From Capnocytophaga haemolytica (GTDB lineage Bacteria > Bacteroidota > Bacteroidia > Flavobacteriales > Flavobacteriaceae), in NCBI RefSeq assembly GCF_001553545.1, contig NZ_CP014227.1, positions 2,214,501-2,278,500 on the forward strand: a stretch of 64,000 nt of DNA, written 5' to 3'. The notes under the pieces are model-generated. The model saw only the letters and a program-made list of their open reading frames with translations, did no database searches and was not told where the DNA came from. Of the stretch, positions 7,293-15,263 are shown piece by piece. The translations under genes and the position numbers were made by a program. Position 1 is the first letter of the stretch. Every line of letters starts with the position of its first letter.

Positions 7293-10151
7293 TTACGCTA
7301 AGATATCTTCCATCTGCTCCATCACCTCACTGATGATGGCTTTCTCTTCTACCAACTCGGCTGAGAGCGCGGCTTTGGCTTGCTGCAATTTGATGATCTT
7401 CTCCTCAATGGTGTCTTTGCTCACAAAGCGGATGACGTTCACCTTGTTCTCCTGCCCTAAACGGTGGGCGCGCCCTATGGCTTGTCGCTCTGAGAAGGGA
7501 TTCCACCAAGGGTCTAAGAGCAATACGTAAGAGGCGCGGGTGAGGTTGAGCCCTACTTCGCCTGCCTTGAGTGAGAGAAAGAAGAGTGGCACTGTGGGAT
7601 CGCTCTGGAAGGTGCTCACTGCCACACGCCGCTCAGCTAAGGGGGTGCTGCCACTGAGGTGAACGTACTTTACGCCTGCCTGCTTACACCAGTCTTCATA
7701 TAGCTGCAAGTGTGTGGTGAAGCTGCTGAACACCAACGCCTTTTGCCCCGAACTGACAATCATCTGCAAGGTGCTGATCACCTCTTCGTATTTGCCCGAG
7801 GGCAGGGTGCTTTCTTTGTCTGCTAAGCGTGGGTGATTGCTTATTTGCCTAAGGCGCATCAGCATCTTCAGAGCACTAATCTGACTCACTTGCCCTTCGA
7901 TATGCAACAGCTCATTCCTTATCTTCGACTTCTCCCGCTCATACCACTTGCGCTGCTCGTCTGCAAGAGGGCAATAGGCGATTTGCTCTTCCATATCGGG
8001 CAAGTCGGTGAGCACTTGCGCCTTGGTGCGCCTAAGCAAAAACGGACTGATGATGGTCTTCAGCTCCTCAAGGGCTACGGGGTTATGTTTCTTCTGTATC
8101 TCTGTGATAAAGTGCTTGTTGAAGGAGGCGTAAGTCTGCAAGATGTCGGGGTTGATAAACTGCATCTGTGCCCATAGGTCGCTGAGGGAGTTCTCAATAG
8201 GCGTACCACTGAGCGAGAGCTTGTGTGCGGCTTTCAGGCTGTTGATAGCCTTAAAAGTCTTACTCGTGTGGTTCTTTATACGCTGACTCTCGTCTAAGAT
8301 GATATAGCGGAACTCGTGTCGTTGCAATAGCTTGGCATCAAGAGCTACGATGGGGTAGCTGGTGAAGACGAGGTCGTAATGCTGGAGGCGGTTGAGCTTC
8401 ACCTTGCGATTGCTGCCTACGTATTGGGTGCACTTTAGGTGTGGGGCAAAGCGTTTAGCTTCGTCATACCAATTGAAGATAAGCGATGAGGGTAAGATTA
8501 CGAGCACACGCAAAGGTTCGCGCAGTAGCTCCCCTTGTGAGAAGAGGTCGGCATAAGGTGAAGGGTGCTCAGGTAAACTATCGTGGATGTGAGTGAGCAG
8601 TGCGAGGGTTTGCAGTGTTTTTCCTAAGCCCATATCGTCTGCTAAGCAGGCACCCATACCATTATGATAATGCTCTAAAAGCCACTTTACGCCCGCTATC
8701 TGATAGGGACGTAAGGTGGCTTTTAAATTAGGTGAAGGGGTATAGTCCACCTCCTGCACCAAGCTGGTAGGTCGTAGCTCAGGTAAGGACTCAAGCAGGG
8801 CGTAGTTGCTGCGTGGCAATTGCAGCTTGCCTCCGCGCTCTTGGGTGTACTTCACTACCGTGCCAAAGCGCGCAAACCACTCCTGCGGAATGATAAACAG
8901 CTTGCCATTGGGCAGTTCGTATACGGGGTTTTGTGCCTTGAGGTTGCCGACGAGTTCCTTAAAATGAAAACGACTGTCGCCGAGCTGCACCTCTATATTA
9001 AGGTCGAACCAATCATTGTCAGTAGTGGTGGGCGACTGCCTGAGCACAGGGGCTTCAAAGGCTATTTCCTTACCCCCTACCAGCAGTTTACCTATGCTAA
9101 AGCCCGCCTCCGTGAGTGCTGCGCGATGGCTGAAGAGTGCTGCGTAAGTAGCAAAGGGGTCTGTGCTGTCTTTGAGGTAGAAAGTGCCTTCCTCCTCAGC
9201 GAAGCCCAAGCGAGTGAGTGCCTTGTGGTAAACAGCTTCAGCCTCTTTGTCGCGGCGGTAATGGTATATCTTAGGGGTGCGTTGTTCATCAAAGGCTAAG
9301 TCGGACTGTGTGTCCTTGCGTTGCTGGCTCTCAAAGGTGTAGCCCCCATAGTCAAAGGCGATGGTGAGCTTGTAGTGATTGGCAAAGAAGTCGTGCAATA
9401 GCCTCAGCTCAGCCCCCAACAACTCCTTGCGCTCTATCACGGCAAAGCCAATAGCTTTGATAGGCACTTTGCGCAGTATCTTCTTGAGGAACTTCTCAAA
9501 ATACTCCTCAATGTTGCGCTCAGGGATGAGCGTTGCCTCTTTCGTGAGGAAAGGCTTCAAGTGTGAGGCTTTTAGGTCGGCAACACGCACCAAACTGCCG
9601 TCCAGCACGAGCCAACAATAGGCATTGTTGAGTAGCTCAATAGCCGCCTCTCTTGGGGTGATGCGCTGCTCGCCCTCAAAGAGATACAAGCGGTAGATGA
9701 TACCCTCTGCCGTTTTCTCAAACTCTAAGGAGGGGGTGAGCACCTTATCACTCACCGCTACGCGCTTTTTAGCAATCTCATCCCTGTGGGTATAACCTAC
9801 CGTGAGAGGCATACGCTGCTCCACCACACACTGCAAGAGCTGTGCGGTGCGCTCCTCTACCTGCTCTTGCAGGTGCTTTTTGTGCTCTTTGTTGCGGTAA
9901 AGTTCTTCAAGGGTAGTGCCCTTCTTGAGGTATTTCTTTAGTAAGGCGGGTGGCTGTAAGTCGTCTACCAAGGCAATAGCCGCAGCGGCTGCCTCTGAAG
10001 GCTGCCACAAGTGTAGGCTTTGCAATACCTCAGGGGTAGCGCACTTAAAGAGATGCCAATAGCCTGCCCGCTCCTCAGCAATGTAGGCTGTGGGCAGGTG
10101 CAAATCGAAGTCGGGGTGGTAAGAGAGGTCAAAAAAGAGATGATAACTCAT
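7293..10151 (-). CDS. SNF2-family DEAD/DEAH-box ATPase
   Basis: A 952-residue double-stranded DNA translocase of the Swi2/Snf2 type, cytosolic, probably acting on nucleoprotein (RapA-like roles are known for relatives). The N-terminal 460 residues are the poorly conserved region often found ahead of bacterial SNF2 motors. The motor then shows Walker A in DDMGLGKT (about residue 500), the Walker B variant DESQ (about 620), SGTPIENSLSDLW (motif III), and in lobe 2 LSLKAGEVGLNLTRASYVLLLDPWWNP (motif V) and QAIGRAHRLGQ (motif VI). It is the last gene of an aroF-DyP-SNF2 run, starting 4 bases after the DyP stop. No methylase or nuclease domain is attached. Confidence 0.93.
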   Translation of the reverse strand: MSYHLFFDLSYHPDFDLHLPTAYIAEERAGYWHLFKCATPEVLQSLHLWQPSEAAAAAIALVDDLQPPALLKKYLKKGTTLEELYRNKEHKKHLQEQVEERTAQLLQCVVEQRMPLTVGYTHRDEIAKKRVAVSDKVLTPSLEFEKTAEGIIYRLYLFEGEQRITPREAAIELLNNAYCWLVLDGSLVRVADLKASHLKPFLTKEATLIPERNIEEYFEKFLKKILRKVPIKAIGFAVIERKELLGAELRLLHDFFANHYKLTIAFDYGGYTFESQQRKDTQSDLAFDEQRTPKIYHYRRDKEAEAVYHKALTRLGFAEEEGTFYLKDSTDPFATYAALFSHRAALTEAGFSIGKLLVGGKEIAFEAPVLRQSPTTTDNDWFDLNIEVQLGDSRFHFKELVGNLKAQNPVYELPNGKLFIIPQEWFARFGTVVKYTQERGGKLQLPRSNYALLESLPELRPTSLVQEVDYTPSPNLKATLRPYQIAGVKWLLEHYHNGMGACLADDMGLGKTLQTLALLTHIHDSLPEHPSPYADLFSQGELLREPLRVLVILPSSLIFNWYDEAKRFAPHLKCTQYVGSNRKVKLNRLQHYDLVFTSYPIVALDAKLLQRHEFRYIILDESQRIKNHTSKTFKAINSLKAAHKLSLSGTPIENSLSDLWAQMQFINPDILQTYASFNKHFITEIQKKHNPVALEELKTIISPFLLRRTKAQVLTDLPDMEEQIAYCPLADEQRKWYEREKSKIRNELLHIEGQVSQISALKMLMRLRQISNHPRLADKESTLPSGKYEEVISTLQMIVSSGQKALVFSSFTTHLQLYEDWCKQAGVKYVHLSGSTPLAERRVAVSTFQSDPTVPLFFLSLKAGEVGLNLTRASYVLLLDPWWNPFSERQAIGRAHRLGQENKVNVIRFVSKDTIEEKIIKLQQAKAALSAELVEEKAIISEVMEQMEDILA

Positions 10152-10155
10152 TCAT

Positions 10156-11082
10156 TTATCCCATAAACTCGTCTAACATATCAAGCGAGGGCACAAAGAA
10201 AAGTGTGCCTGTTTGTGCTGTACTAAAGTCAAGCAAGCGGTCGTAATTGCCTTTAGGATTGCCAATGAATATATTGTTGAGCATCTTTTCTACTGTACTG
10301 AAAGTATTGGCATAGCATATAAAATATGTACCTACCTCGTGTGTAACCCCATCTACAAAAGGCATATTATCGCGCACCACTTTTAGGTCATCGCCAACAT
10401 TTGCCAAGGCAGAATGCGCATTAGTAGGCTTTTCCTCATCGCCCATCTCTATATCCATTTCCTTACTGCGCCCAATAACTTTCTCTTGCTCTGATACAGG
10501 CAGTGCCTTCCACGCCTCCATATTGTGAACATACTTCTGCACAAAGAGATAGCTCCCCCCTTGGTAGTTCTTATCTTCTTCCCCTACTACAGCAAAGCGC
10601 ACACGGTCAGCACCTTGAGGGTTCTCTGTGCCATCTACAAAACCTATTATAGCACGCCCATCCCAATACCGAAACCCTTGCACCTCCACAACGCAATCTG
10701 CCACAGAACGCATCAATTCTGTGATAGCCATCTGCATATCGTGAACCAAACTCTGATTGTGCGCACGCAGATGAAAATGCAAATCACCCTCTGTAGCTGG
10801 GGCAGTGTGCTTGCTGCCTACAATAGCCTCAAAAGACTTTAACTCTTTGGGAAGCGGTTGAGGCAAACCAAGCAATAACCACGCGTGATGACTGATACCC
10901 AAGGTGCAACTGGCTTGCGCCTCTGGAAACCGATTGGTTACCGTATGGTTGAGGTTCGTCACCAAGGCACAGACTTGTGCAAAGGTATCCTTCACTAACT
11001 TCTTCTCAACCCCTGTCTTAAAAGTGTAAACTAAGAAGCTGGTATTGTTATTGGGTAGGTCTGTTACGTTCTGATAATTCAT
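10156..11082 (-). CDS. Dyp-type heme peroxidase
   Basis: A 308-residue dye-decolorising peroxidase, using hydrogen peroxide to oxidise broad substrates on a heme cofactor. The distal signature GFVDGTENPQG is intact with its catalytic Asp at residue 150; NAHSA holds the probable heme-ligand His223; VVRDNMPF carries the conserved distal Arg (residue 237); GTYFICYANT and NDRLLDF-like C-terminal segments complete the ferredoxin-like fold. There is no signal peptide or Tat motif, so it is probably cytosolic. The C-terminus does not show an encapsulin-targeting peptide that I recognise. It lies between aroF and the SNF2 gene with gaps of 29 and 4 bases. Confidence 0.93.
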   Translation of the reverse strand: MNYQNVTDLPNNNTSFLVYTFKTGVEKKLVKDTFAQVCALVTNLNHTVTNRFPEAQASCTLGISHHAWLLLGLPQPLPKELKSFEAIVGSKHTAPATEGDLHFHLRAHNQSLVHDMQMAITELMRSVADCVVEVQGFRYWDGRAIIGFVDGTENPQGADRVRFAVVGEEDKNYQGGSYLFVQKYVHNMEAWKALPVSEQEKVIGRSKEMDIEMGDEEKPTNAHSALANVGDDLKVVRDNMPFVDGVTHEVGTYFICYANTFSTVEKMLNNIFIGNPKGNYDRLLDFSTAQTGTLFFVPSLDMLDEFMG

Positions 11083-11111
11083 TCTAATAGTGTTTTAATA
11101 ATTCTATGGCA

Positions 11112-12194
11112 TTACTGCTTCAGTATCTGCTCTTGCCGCGCTATCGACTCTTGGTGTATGGCTTTGAATAGTAGGGTGATAAACTCGCTGCTGAGGTTGC
11201 GCTCTGCCCCACGCGCGATCATCTTGTCTAAGATTTCCCGCCAACGCTGGTTCTGCAAGATAGCCACATTATTCGCCTTCTTGAGGCTACCGATCTCATC
11301 AGATACTGCCATACGCTTCTTTAAGAGGTCAAGTAATTGGTCATCAATGAGGTCGATGTGTGAGCGCAGAGTCGCAAGGGCAGTCTGATAGTCCTCTTGC
11401 GTGTTGGTAGTCTTGCGTACACGCAGGTCGTTCAATATCTGTACCAAACGCGCGGGGGTTACCTGCTGAGCAGCATCGCTCCAAGCCGCATCAGGGTCGC
11501 AGTGCGTTTCTATCATCAAGCCCGCAGCGTTGAGGTCTAAAGCCGTTTGTGAGATGTCAAAGATGAGCTCGCGCTTGCCTCCAATGTGCGAAGGGTCGCA
11601 GATGATGGGCAACAGCGGGAACTTGTTTTGCAGGTCGATAGGCAGTTGCCACTCGGGTATGTTGCGGTACTTGGTCTTCTCGTAAGTGGAAAACCCGCGA
11701 TGGATAGCCCCTAAGCGCTTTACTCCTGCCAGCTGTAGCCGCTCAAAGGCACCGATCCATAGGGCTAAGTCGGGGTTCACAGGGTTCTTCACCAGCACTA
11801 TCTTATCCGTATCGCGCAGTGCATCAGCGATTTCTTGTATGATAAACGGACTCACAGTGGAGCGTGCGCCTATCCACAGCATATCAATATCGTGCTCTAA
11901 GGCAAAGTGCACGTGGTCTTTATTGGCGACTTCGGTAGCGACCTTCAGCCCTGTTTCGCGCTTTACGCGTTCGAGCCACTTGAGCCCTAAAGCGCCTACG
12001 CCCTCGAACATACCGGGGCGTGTACGTGGCTTCCATATCCCCGCACGGAAGAACGACACGGGGGTGTCTTTCAGTTGATGTGCCACTGCGAGCACTTGGC
12101 TCTCCGTCTCTGCACTGCACGGACCTGCAATCACCAGTGGGTGGGTAAGGTGCAGATCGTCAAACCATTGTCTGTTTTGTTGGGTAACTTCCAT
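11112..12194 (-). CDS. aroF: Bifunctional DAHP synthase / chorismate mutase
   Basis: A 360-residue fusion. Residues 1-265 are a KDSA-like DAHP synthase, which joins phosphoenolpyruvate and erythrose 4-phosphate at the entry to the shikimate pathway: GPCSAET, the FRAGIWKPRTRPGMFEG loop, WIGARSTVSPF, VKNPVNPD and ICDPSHIGGKRE are all present. Residues 272-355 are an AroQ-type chorismate mutase (LIDDQLLDLLKKRMAVSDEIGSLKK, then ILQNQRW). This fusion is common in Bacteroidota and allows feedback through the mutase domain. It supplies prephenate for tyrA, which lies 7 kb away on the other strand. Its promoter is embedded in the tsf terminator. Confidence 0.95.
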   Translation of the reverse strand: MEVTQQNRQWFDDLHLTHPLVIAGPCSAETESQVLAVAHQLKDTPVSFFRAGIWKPRTRPGMFEGVGALGLKWLERVKRETGLKVATEVANKDHVHFALEHDIDMLWIGARSTVSPFIIQEIADALRDTDKIVLVKNPVNPDLALWIGAFERLQLAGVKRLGAIHRGFSTYEKTKYRNIPEWQLPIDLQNKFPLLPIICDPSHIGGKRELIFDISQTALDLNAAGLMIETHCDPDAAWSDAAQQVTPARLVQILNDLRVRKTTNTQEDYQTALATLRSHIDLIDDQLLDLLKKRMAVSDEIGSLKKANNVAILQNQRWREILDKMIARGAERNLSSEFITLLFKAIHQESIARQEQILKQ

Positions 12195-12220
12195 AGTTCA
12201 TAATGCTTTATTACAAAGGG

Positions 12221-12252
12221 CAAAGATACAAAAAAAACTCTGACATACCAAA
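12221..12252 (-). promoter_or_regulatory. aroF promoter, overlapping the tsf terminator
   Basis: On the minus strand TTTG (12252-12249), a 20-bp spacer and TATCTTTG (12228-12221) fit the consensus exactly. The -33 element is in the loop of the tsf terminator hairpin and its right arm forms most of the spacer. Confidence 0.85.
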
Positions 12253-12268
12253 GCATATCAGAGTTTTT
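12233..12268 (-). terminator. Terminator after tsf
   Basis: An 11-bp perfect stem (AAAAACTCTGA pairing with TCAGAGTTTTT) around a 14-base loop, ending in a run of eight T on the minus strand, 21 bases after the tsf stop. Confidence 0.85.
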
Positions 12269-12289
12269 ATAGCTATATAAATTTACTTC

Positions 12290-13243
12290 TTACAACGCTA
12301 CTCTCTTAAAGCCTACGACCTCTACACCATTAGCAGCCACATACTCAGAAACCTTTTTGCTTTCATCTGAGATGTACACTTGGTCTAAGAGGGCTTTCTC
12401 TTGGTCAAGTGTGGTGTTGTCTGCAATATAGCGCTGTAGCTTGCCTGGTACGATCTTATCGAAAATCTTCTCAGGTTTGCCTTCTGCTTTGAGTTCTTCT
12501 TTGATAGCAGCCTCAGCCTTCGCTAATACCTCTGGGGTAAGCTGTGCATAAGACACATACTCAGGCACGTGTTTCAGTGGATTGCCCAAGCGTGCCAACT
12601 CTTCGTTGTCTTTGATGATCGCTGCAATACGCGCTTCGGTTTCTTTAGCTACATAAGCCGCATCAAACTCTTTGTAGGATAGCACTTCAGCTCCCATAGC
12701 AGCTACTTGCATAGCCACGTTCTTAGCTACTTCTGCATTGGCTGCTGAAAGCCCTACGAGTGCAGCGATCTTATTCCCGTGGTGGATGTATGAGCCTACG
12801 AAAGGAGCTTCTAACTTCTCAAAAGCACCAATTTCAATCTTCTCACCGATTACCCCTGTTTGCTCTGTGAGCTTCTCAGCAACGGTGATGCCATTATAGT
12901 TAGCTGCTAATAACTCATCTTTTGAGTTAAGGTTTAAGGCTAACTCTGCCAAATCTTTTGCCAAAGCTACAAATGATTCGTTCTTAGCTACGAAGTCTGT
13001 TTCGCAGTTGAGCGATACAATAGCTCCTTTCTTGCTATCAGCACTCACCTTTGCAATCACAGCTCCTTCACTTGAGTCACGGTCAGCACGTTTAGCAGCT
13101 ACCTTTTGTCCTTTCTTGCGCAATATTTCAATTGCCTTATCAAAATCGCCTTCAGCTTCTACCAAAGCCTGTTTGCAATCCATCATACCAGCCCCTGTGG
13201 CTTGTCTTAATTTGTTTACTTCTGCGGCGGTAATATTTGCCAT
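12290..13243 (-). CDS. tsf: Translation elongation factor Ts
   Basis: Guanine nucleotide exchange factor for EF-Tu. The 317 residues open with ITAAEVNKLRQATGAGMMDCKQAL, the UBA-like N-terminal domain, and contain the EF-Tu-contacting motif CETDFVAKNE. Two core domains and a C-terminal helical segment follow, of normal flavobacterial length. It is the last gene of rplM-rpsI-rpsB-tsf. Its leader is unusual for this phylum: AAAGGAG is spaced 8 bases from the ATG, a textbook Shine-Dalgarno, and a strong hairpin lies between it and rpsB. Confidence 0.97.
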   Translation of the reverse strand: MANITAAEVNKLRQATGAGMMDCKQALVEAEGDFDKAIEILRKKGQKVAAKRADRDSSEGAVIAKVSADSKKGAIVSLNCETDFVAKNESFVALAKDLAELALNLNSKDELLAANYNGITVAEKLTEQTGVIGEKIEIGAFEKLEAPFVGSYIHHGNKIAALVGLSAANAEVAKNVAMQVAAMGAEVLSYKEFDAAYVAKETEARIAAIIKDNEELARLGNPLKHVPEYVSYAQLTPEVLAKAEAAIKEELKAEGKPEKIFDKIVPGKLQRYIADNTTLDQEKALLDQVYISDESKKVSEYVAANGVEVVGFKRVAL

Positions 13244-13271
13244 TTTCTTTTCTCCTTTTGTTGTTAAAAAA

Positions 13272-13318
13272 TAAAGTAATTACACTACTAAGGCACGCCT
13301 CGTAGTATAATTACTTTA
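13272..13318 (-). terminator. Intercistronic hairpin with T-run between rpsB and tsf
   Basis: A 17-bp stem (13272-13288 with 13302-13318) encloses a GC-rich loop with a further AGGC/GCCT pairing. The one imperfect pair is a G-U wobble in minus-strand RNA but a C-A mismatch in plus-strand RNA, which fits transcription with the operon. It is followed by ATTTTTT, so it looks like a partial terminator or attenuator reducing tsf relative to rpsB. Confidence 0.75.
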
Positions 13319-13337
13319 ATTATTGGTTATTAAATAA

Positions 13338-14081
13338 TTATTCTGCGGCTTCTGCCTCTTTGTTCTCTGATGTTTCAGCAGGTGCTTCTGCTGTTTTGCC
13401 TGCCAATCCTTCGTTAATAGCCTCTGTAACATAAGAGAGGATCTTTTCGATGGACTTAGAAGCATCATCATTCGATGGGATTACGTAGTCTACCTCACGT
13501 GGGTCAGAGTTGGTATCTACCATCGCAAAAATAGGAATGTTTAACTTTTGTGCTTCTTTCACAGCAATATGCTCTTTCAGCGTGTCTACTACGAACAATG
13601 CCCCTGGCAACTTCGACATATCAGCGATAGAACCTAAGTTCTTCTCTAATTTCTCACGCATACGCTCTACGTGGAGCTTTTCGCGCTTTGAAAGGGTGTC
13701 GAATGTACCATCTTTCTTCATACGGTCGATAGACGACATCTTCTTCACAGCCTTGCGGATGGTCACAAAGTTAGTAAGCATCCCACCAGGCCAACGCTCA
13801 GTGATGTAAGGCATCTTCACCGATGCAGCCGCAGCTGCTACCACCTCTTTGGCCTGTTTTTTAGTGGCTACAAAGAGCACTTTTTTGCCTGAAGCAACAA
13901 TCTTTTTGAGGGCTTCATTTGCTTCCTCAATCTTAGCAGCGGTTTTGTAAAGGTTAATTACATGGATACCGTTGCGTTCCATATAGATGTAAGGTGCCAT
14001 ATTAGGGTTCCACTTACGTGTAAGGTGCCCAAAGTGCACACCAGCATCTAATAAATCTTTAATTTCTATGTTATTTGCCAT
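13338..14081 (-). CDS. rpsB: 30S ribosomal protein S2
   Basis: Small-subunit protein S2, 247 residues. The family pattern is complete: LLDAGVHFGHLTRKWNPNMAPYIY, INLYKTA, FVATKKQAKEVV, ERWPGGMLTNF, LPGALFVVDTLKEHIAVKEAQKLNIPIFAMVDTNSDP and VDYVIPSNDDA. The last 25 residues form an Ala/Glu-rich acidic tail (KTAEAPAETSENKEAEAAE), a common flavobacterial extension. A structured leader precedes it (see 14108-14178), which suggests autoregulation by S2 as known in other bacteria. Confidence 0.98.
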   Translation of the reverse strand: MANNIEIKDLLDAGVHFGHLTRKWNPNMAPYIYMERNGIHVINLYKTAAKIEEANEALKKIVASGKKVLFVATKKQAKEVVAAAAASVKMPYITERWPGGMLTNFVTIRKAVKKMSSIDRMKKDGTFDTLSKREKLHVERMREKLEKNLGSIADMSKLPGALFVVDTLKEHIAVKEAQKLNIPIFAMVDTNSDPREVDYVIPSNDDASKSIEKILSYVTEAINEGLAGKTAEAPAETSENKEAEAAE

Positions 14082-14107
14082 TTTTTTAATAGTTTACGTT
14101 CCGTTGA

Positions 14108-14178
14108 TTTAGCAATGACTGAGTGAGGCTTCTCGCCGCCACAGCCATTTGGATGCTAAACTACCTCTTCTGTTGAGG
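14108..14178 (-). promoter_or_regulatory. Structured rpsB leader, candidate r-protein autoregulatory RNA
   Basis: Minus-strand RNA folds as a nested hairpin: outer stem TTTAGCA/TGCTAAA (14160-14154 with 14114-14108), a 5-base one-sided bulge, middle stem ATGGCTG/CAGTCAT with one G-U pair, and an apical GGC-GAGAA-GCC. A smaller CCTC/GAGG hairpin (14178-14164) lies just upstream. The structure ends 27 bases before the rpsB ATG. Confidence 0.65.
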
Positions 14179-14216
14179 ACAACGACAACAATCTTTTTAA
14201 TATAATCAATACACGA

Positions 14217-14603
14217 TTAACGTTTAGAGAATTGGAATCTCTTGCGCGCTTTCTTCTGACCGAATTTCTTACGTTCTACCATACGTGGGTCGCGGGTGAG
14301 TAAGCCTTCGGGTTTGAGTGCTGCACGGTGCTCAGCATCTACTTCGCACAATGCGCGTGAAATAGCCAAGCGAATCGCTTCTGCTTGCCCTGTGATACCA
14401 CCTCCACATACGTTCACCTTTACGTCAAAAGCACCTTCGGCACCCACCAAACCAAATGGCTGTTGCACCTTGTACTGAAGCGTTGGGGTAGTGAAGTAAT
14501 CATTAAGTTCGCGTTTGTTTACCGTGATAGTGCCGTTACCTTCTTTCAGGTATACACGTGCTACGGCTGTCTTTCTTCTACCAATTGTGTGAACTACTTC
14601 CAT
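14217..14603 (-). CDS. rpsI: 30S ribosomal protein S9
   Basis: Small-subunit protein S9, 128 residues, with TIGRRKTAVARVYLKEGNGTITVN at the N-terminus, GGGITGQAEAIRLAISRAL in the core and the basic C-terminal tail KKFGQKKARKRFQFSKR whose last residues reach the P-site tRNA. The ATG overlaps the rplM stop by one base (TAATG), the standard coupled rplM-rpsI arrangement. Confidence 0.98.
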   Translation of the reverse strand: MEVVHTIGRRKTAVARVYLKEGNGTITVNKRELNDYFTTPTLQYKVQQPFGLVGAEGAFDVKVNVCGGGITGQAEAIRLAISRALCEVDAEHRAALKPEGLLTRDPRMVERKKFGQKKARKRFQFSKR

Positions 14604-15058
14604 TATTTGTAATCATTTAAGTTAATTGCCACAGGTTTCTGCGCCTCGTGAGCGTGCTCTGCACCTGCGTACACTTTTAAGTTACGGAAAATCGCTGCTC
14701 CTAACTTGTTTTTAGGGAGCATTCCCTTTACTGCCTTCTCAATAATGCGTTCTGGGTAACGTACCAAGGCTTCTTTTACCTTTACGAAGCGTTGCCCACC
14801 AGGGTAGCCTGTATGGCGAAGGTATTCCTTAGTTTCCCACTTATTACCTGTGAGGTTAATCTTCTCAGCGTTGATAACTACCACATTATCACCGCAATCT
14901 ACGTGAGGGGTATACTCAGGTTTGTACTTACCACGCAGCAACTTGGCTACTTTTGAGGCAAGGCGACCCAGCGTTTGACCCTCAGCATCGACAAGCACCC
15001 ACTGCTTCTTGGCAGTGCCCTTGTTCACTGAAATTGTCTTGTAGCTTAATGTATCCAC
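14603..15058 (-). CDS. rplM: 50S ribosomal protein L13
   Basis: Large-subunit protein L13, 151 residues: WVLVDAEGQTLGRLASKVAKLLRGKYKPEYTPHVDCGDNVVVINAEKI and the block TGYPGGQRFVKVKEALVRYPERIIEKAVKGMLPKNKLG are diagnostic. First gene of the rplM-rpsI-rpsB-tsf operon, with a clear promoter and a hairpin in its leader. The first residues MDTLSYKTISVNKGTAKKQW are the usual flavobacterial start. Confidence 0.98.
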   Translation of the reverse strand: MDTLSYKTISVNKGTAKKQWVLVDAEGQTLGRLASKVAKLLRGKYKPEYTPHVDCGDNVVVINAEKINLTGNKWETKEYLRHTGYPGGQRFVKVKEALVRYPERIIEKAVKGMLPKNKLGAAIFRNLKVYAGAEHAHEAQKPVAINLNDYK

Positions 15059-15097
15059 ATTCCTAATTTTAAAAATTAAACATTCCTTTTTTAACGC

Positions 15098-15117
15098 TCA
15101 GGCACACTCGTACCTGA
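15098..15117 (-). promoter_or_regulatory. Hairpin in the rplM leader
   Basis: An 8-bp stem (TCAGGTAC with GTGCCTGA, one U-G wobble) closes a GAGT tetraloop in the minus-strand leader between the promoter and the rplM start. The wobble again works only in RNA read on this strand. It may be the site for L13 feedback. Confidence 0.6.
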
Positions 15118-15127
15118 ATTTAGGGCG

Positions 15128-15158
15128 CAAAATTACAGCTTTTTATCAAATACACAAA
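15128..15158 (-). promoter_or_regulatory. Promoter of the rplM operon
   Basis: On the minus strand TTTG (15158-15155), a 19-bp spacer and TAATTTTG (15135-15128). The start codon of rplM is about 70 bases downstream. The rest of the 205-base gap to ruvB is AT-rich with a TTCAATTGAA palindrome at 15189-15198 and no gene. Confidence 0.8.
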
Positions 15159-15263
15159 ATTTTTAGGAAAGAAAAATACACAATACACTTCAATTGAAGA
15201 CAAAATAAATTGAAAAACAGAAACTTACCTAATAAAAATTCCTTAAGATATTTCTTACTTTTG

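Noticed and set aside
8820..9299. A 159-codon frame opposite the SNF2 gene
   Set aside because: No family features; it is the complement of well-conserved helicase coding sequence.
15189..15198. TTCAATTGAA palindrome as a regulator site
   Set aside because: Short AT-rich palindrome in an AT-rich gap, outside the promoter boxes; related TCAATTGA sites at two promoters are reported instead.
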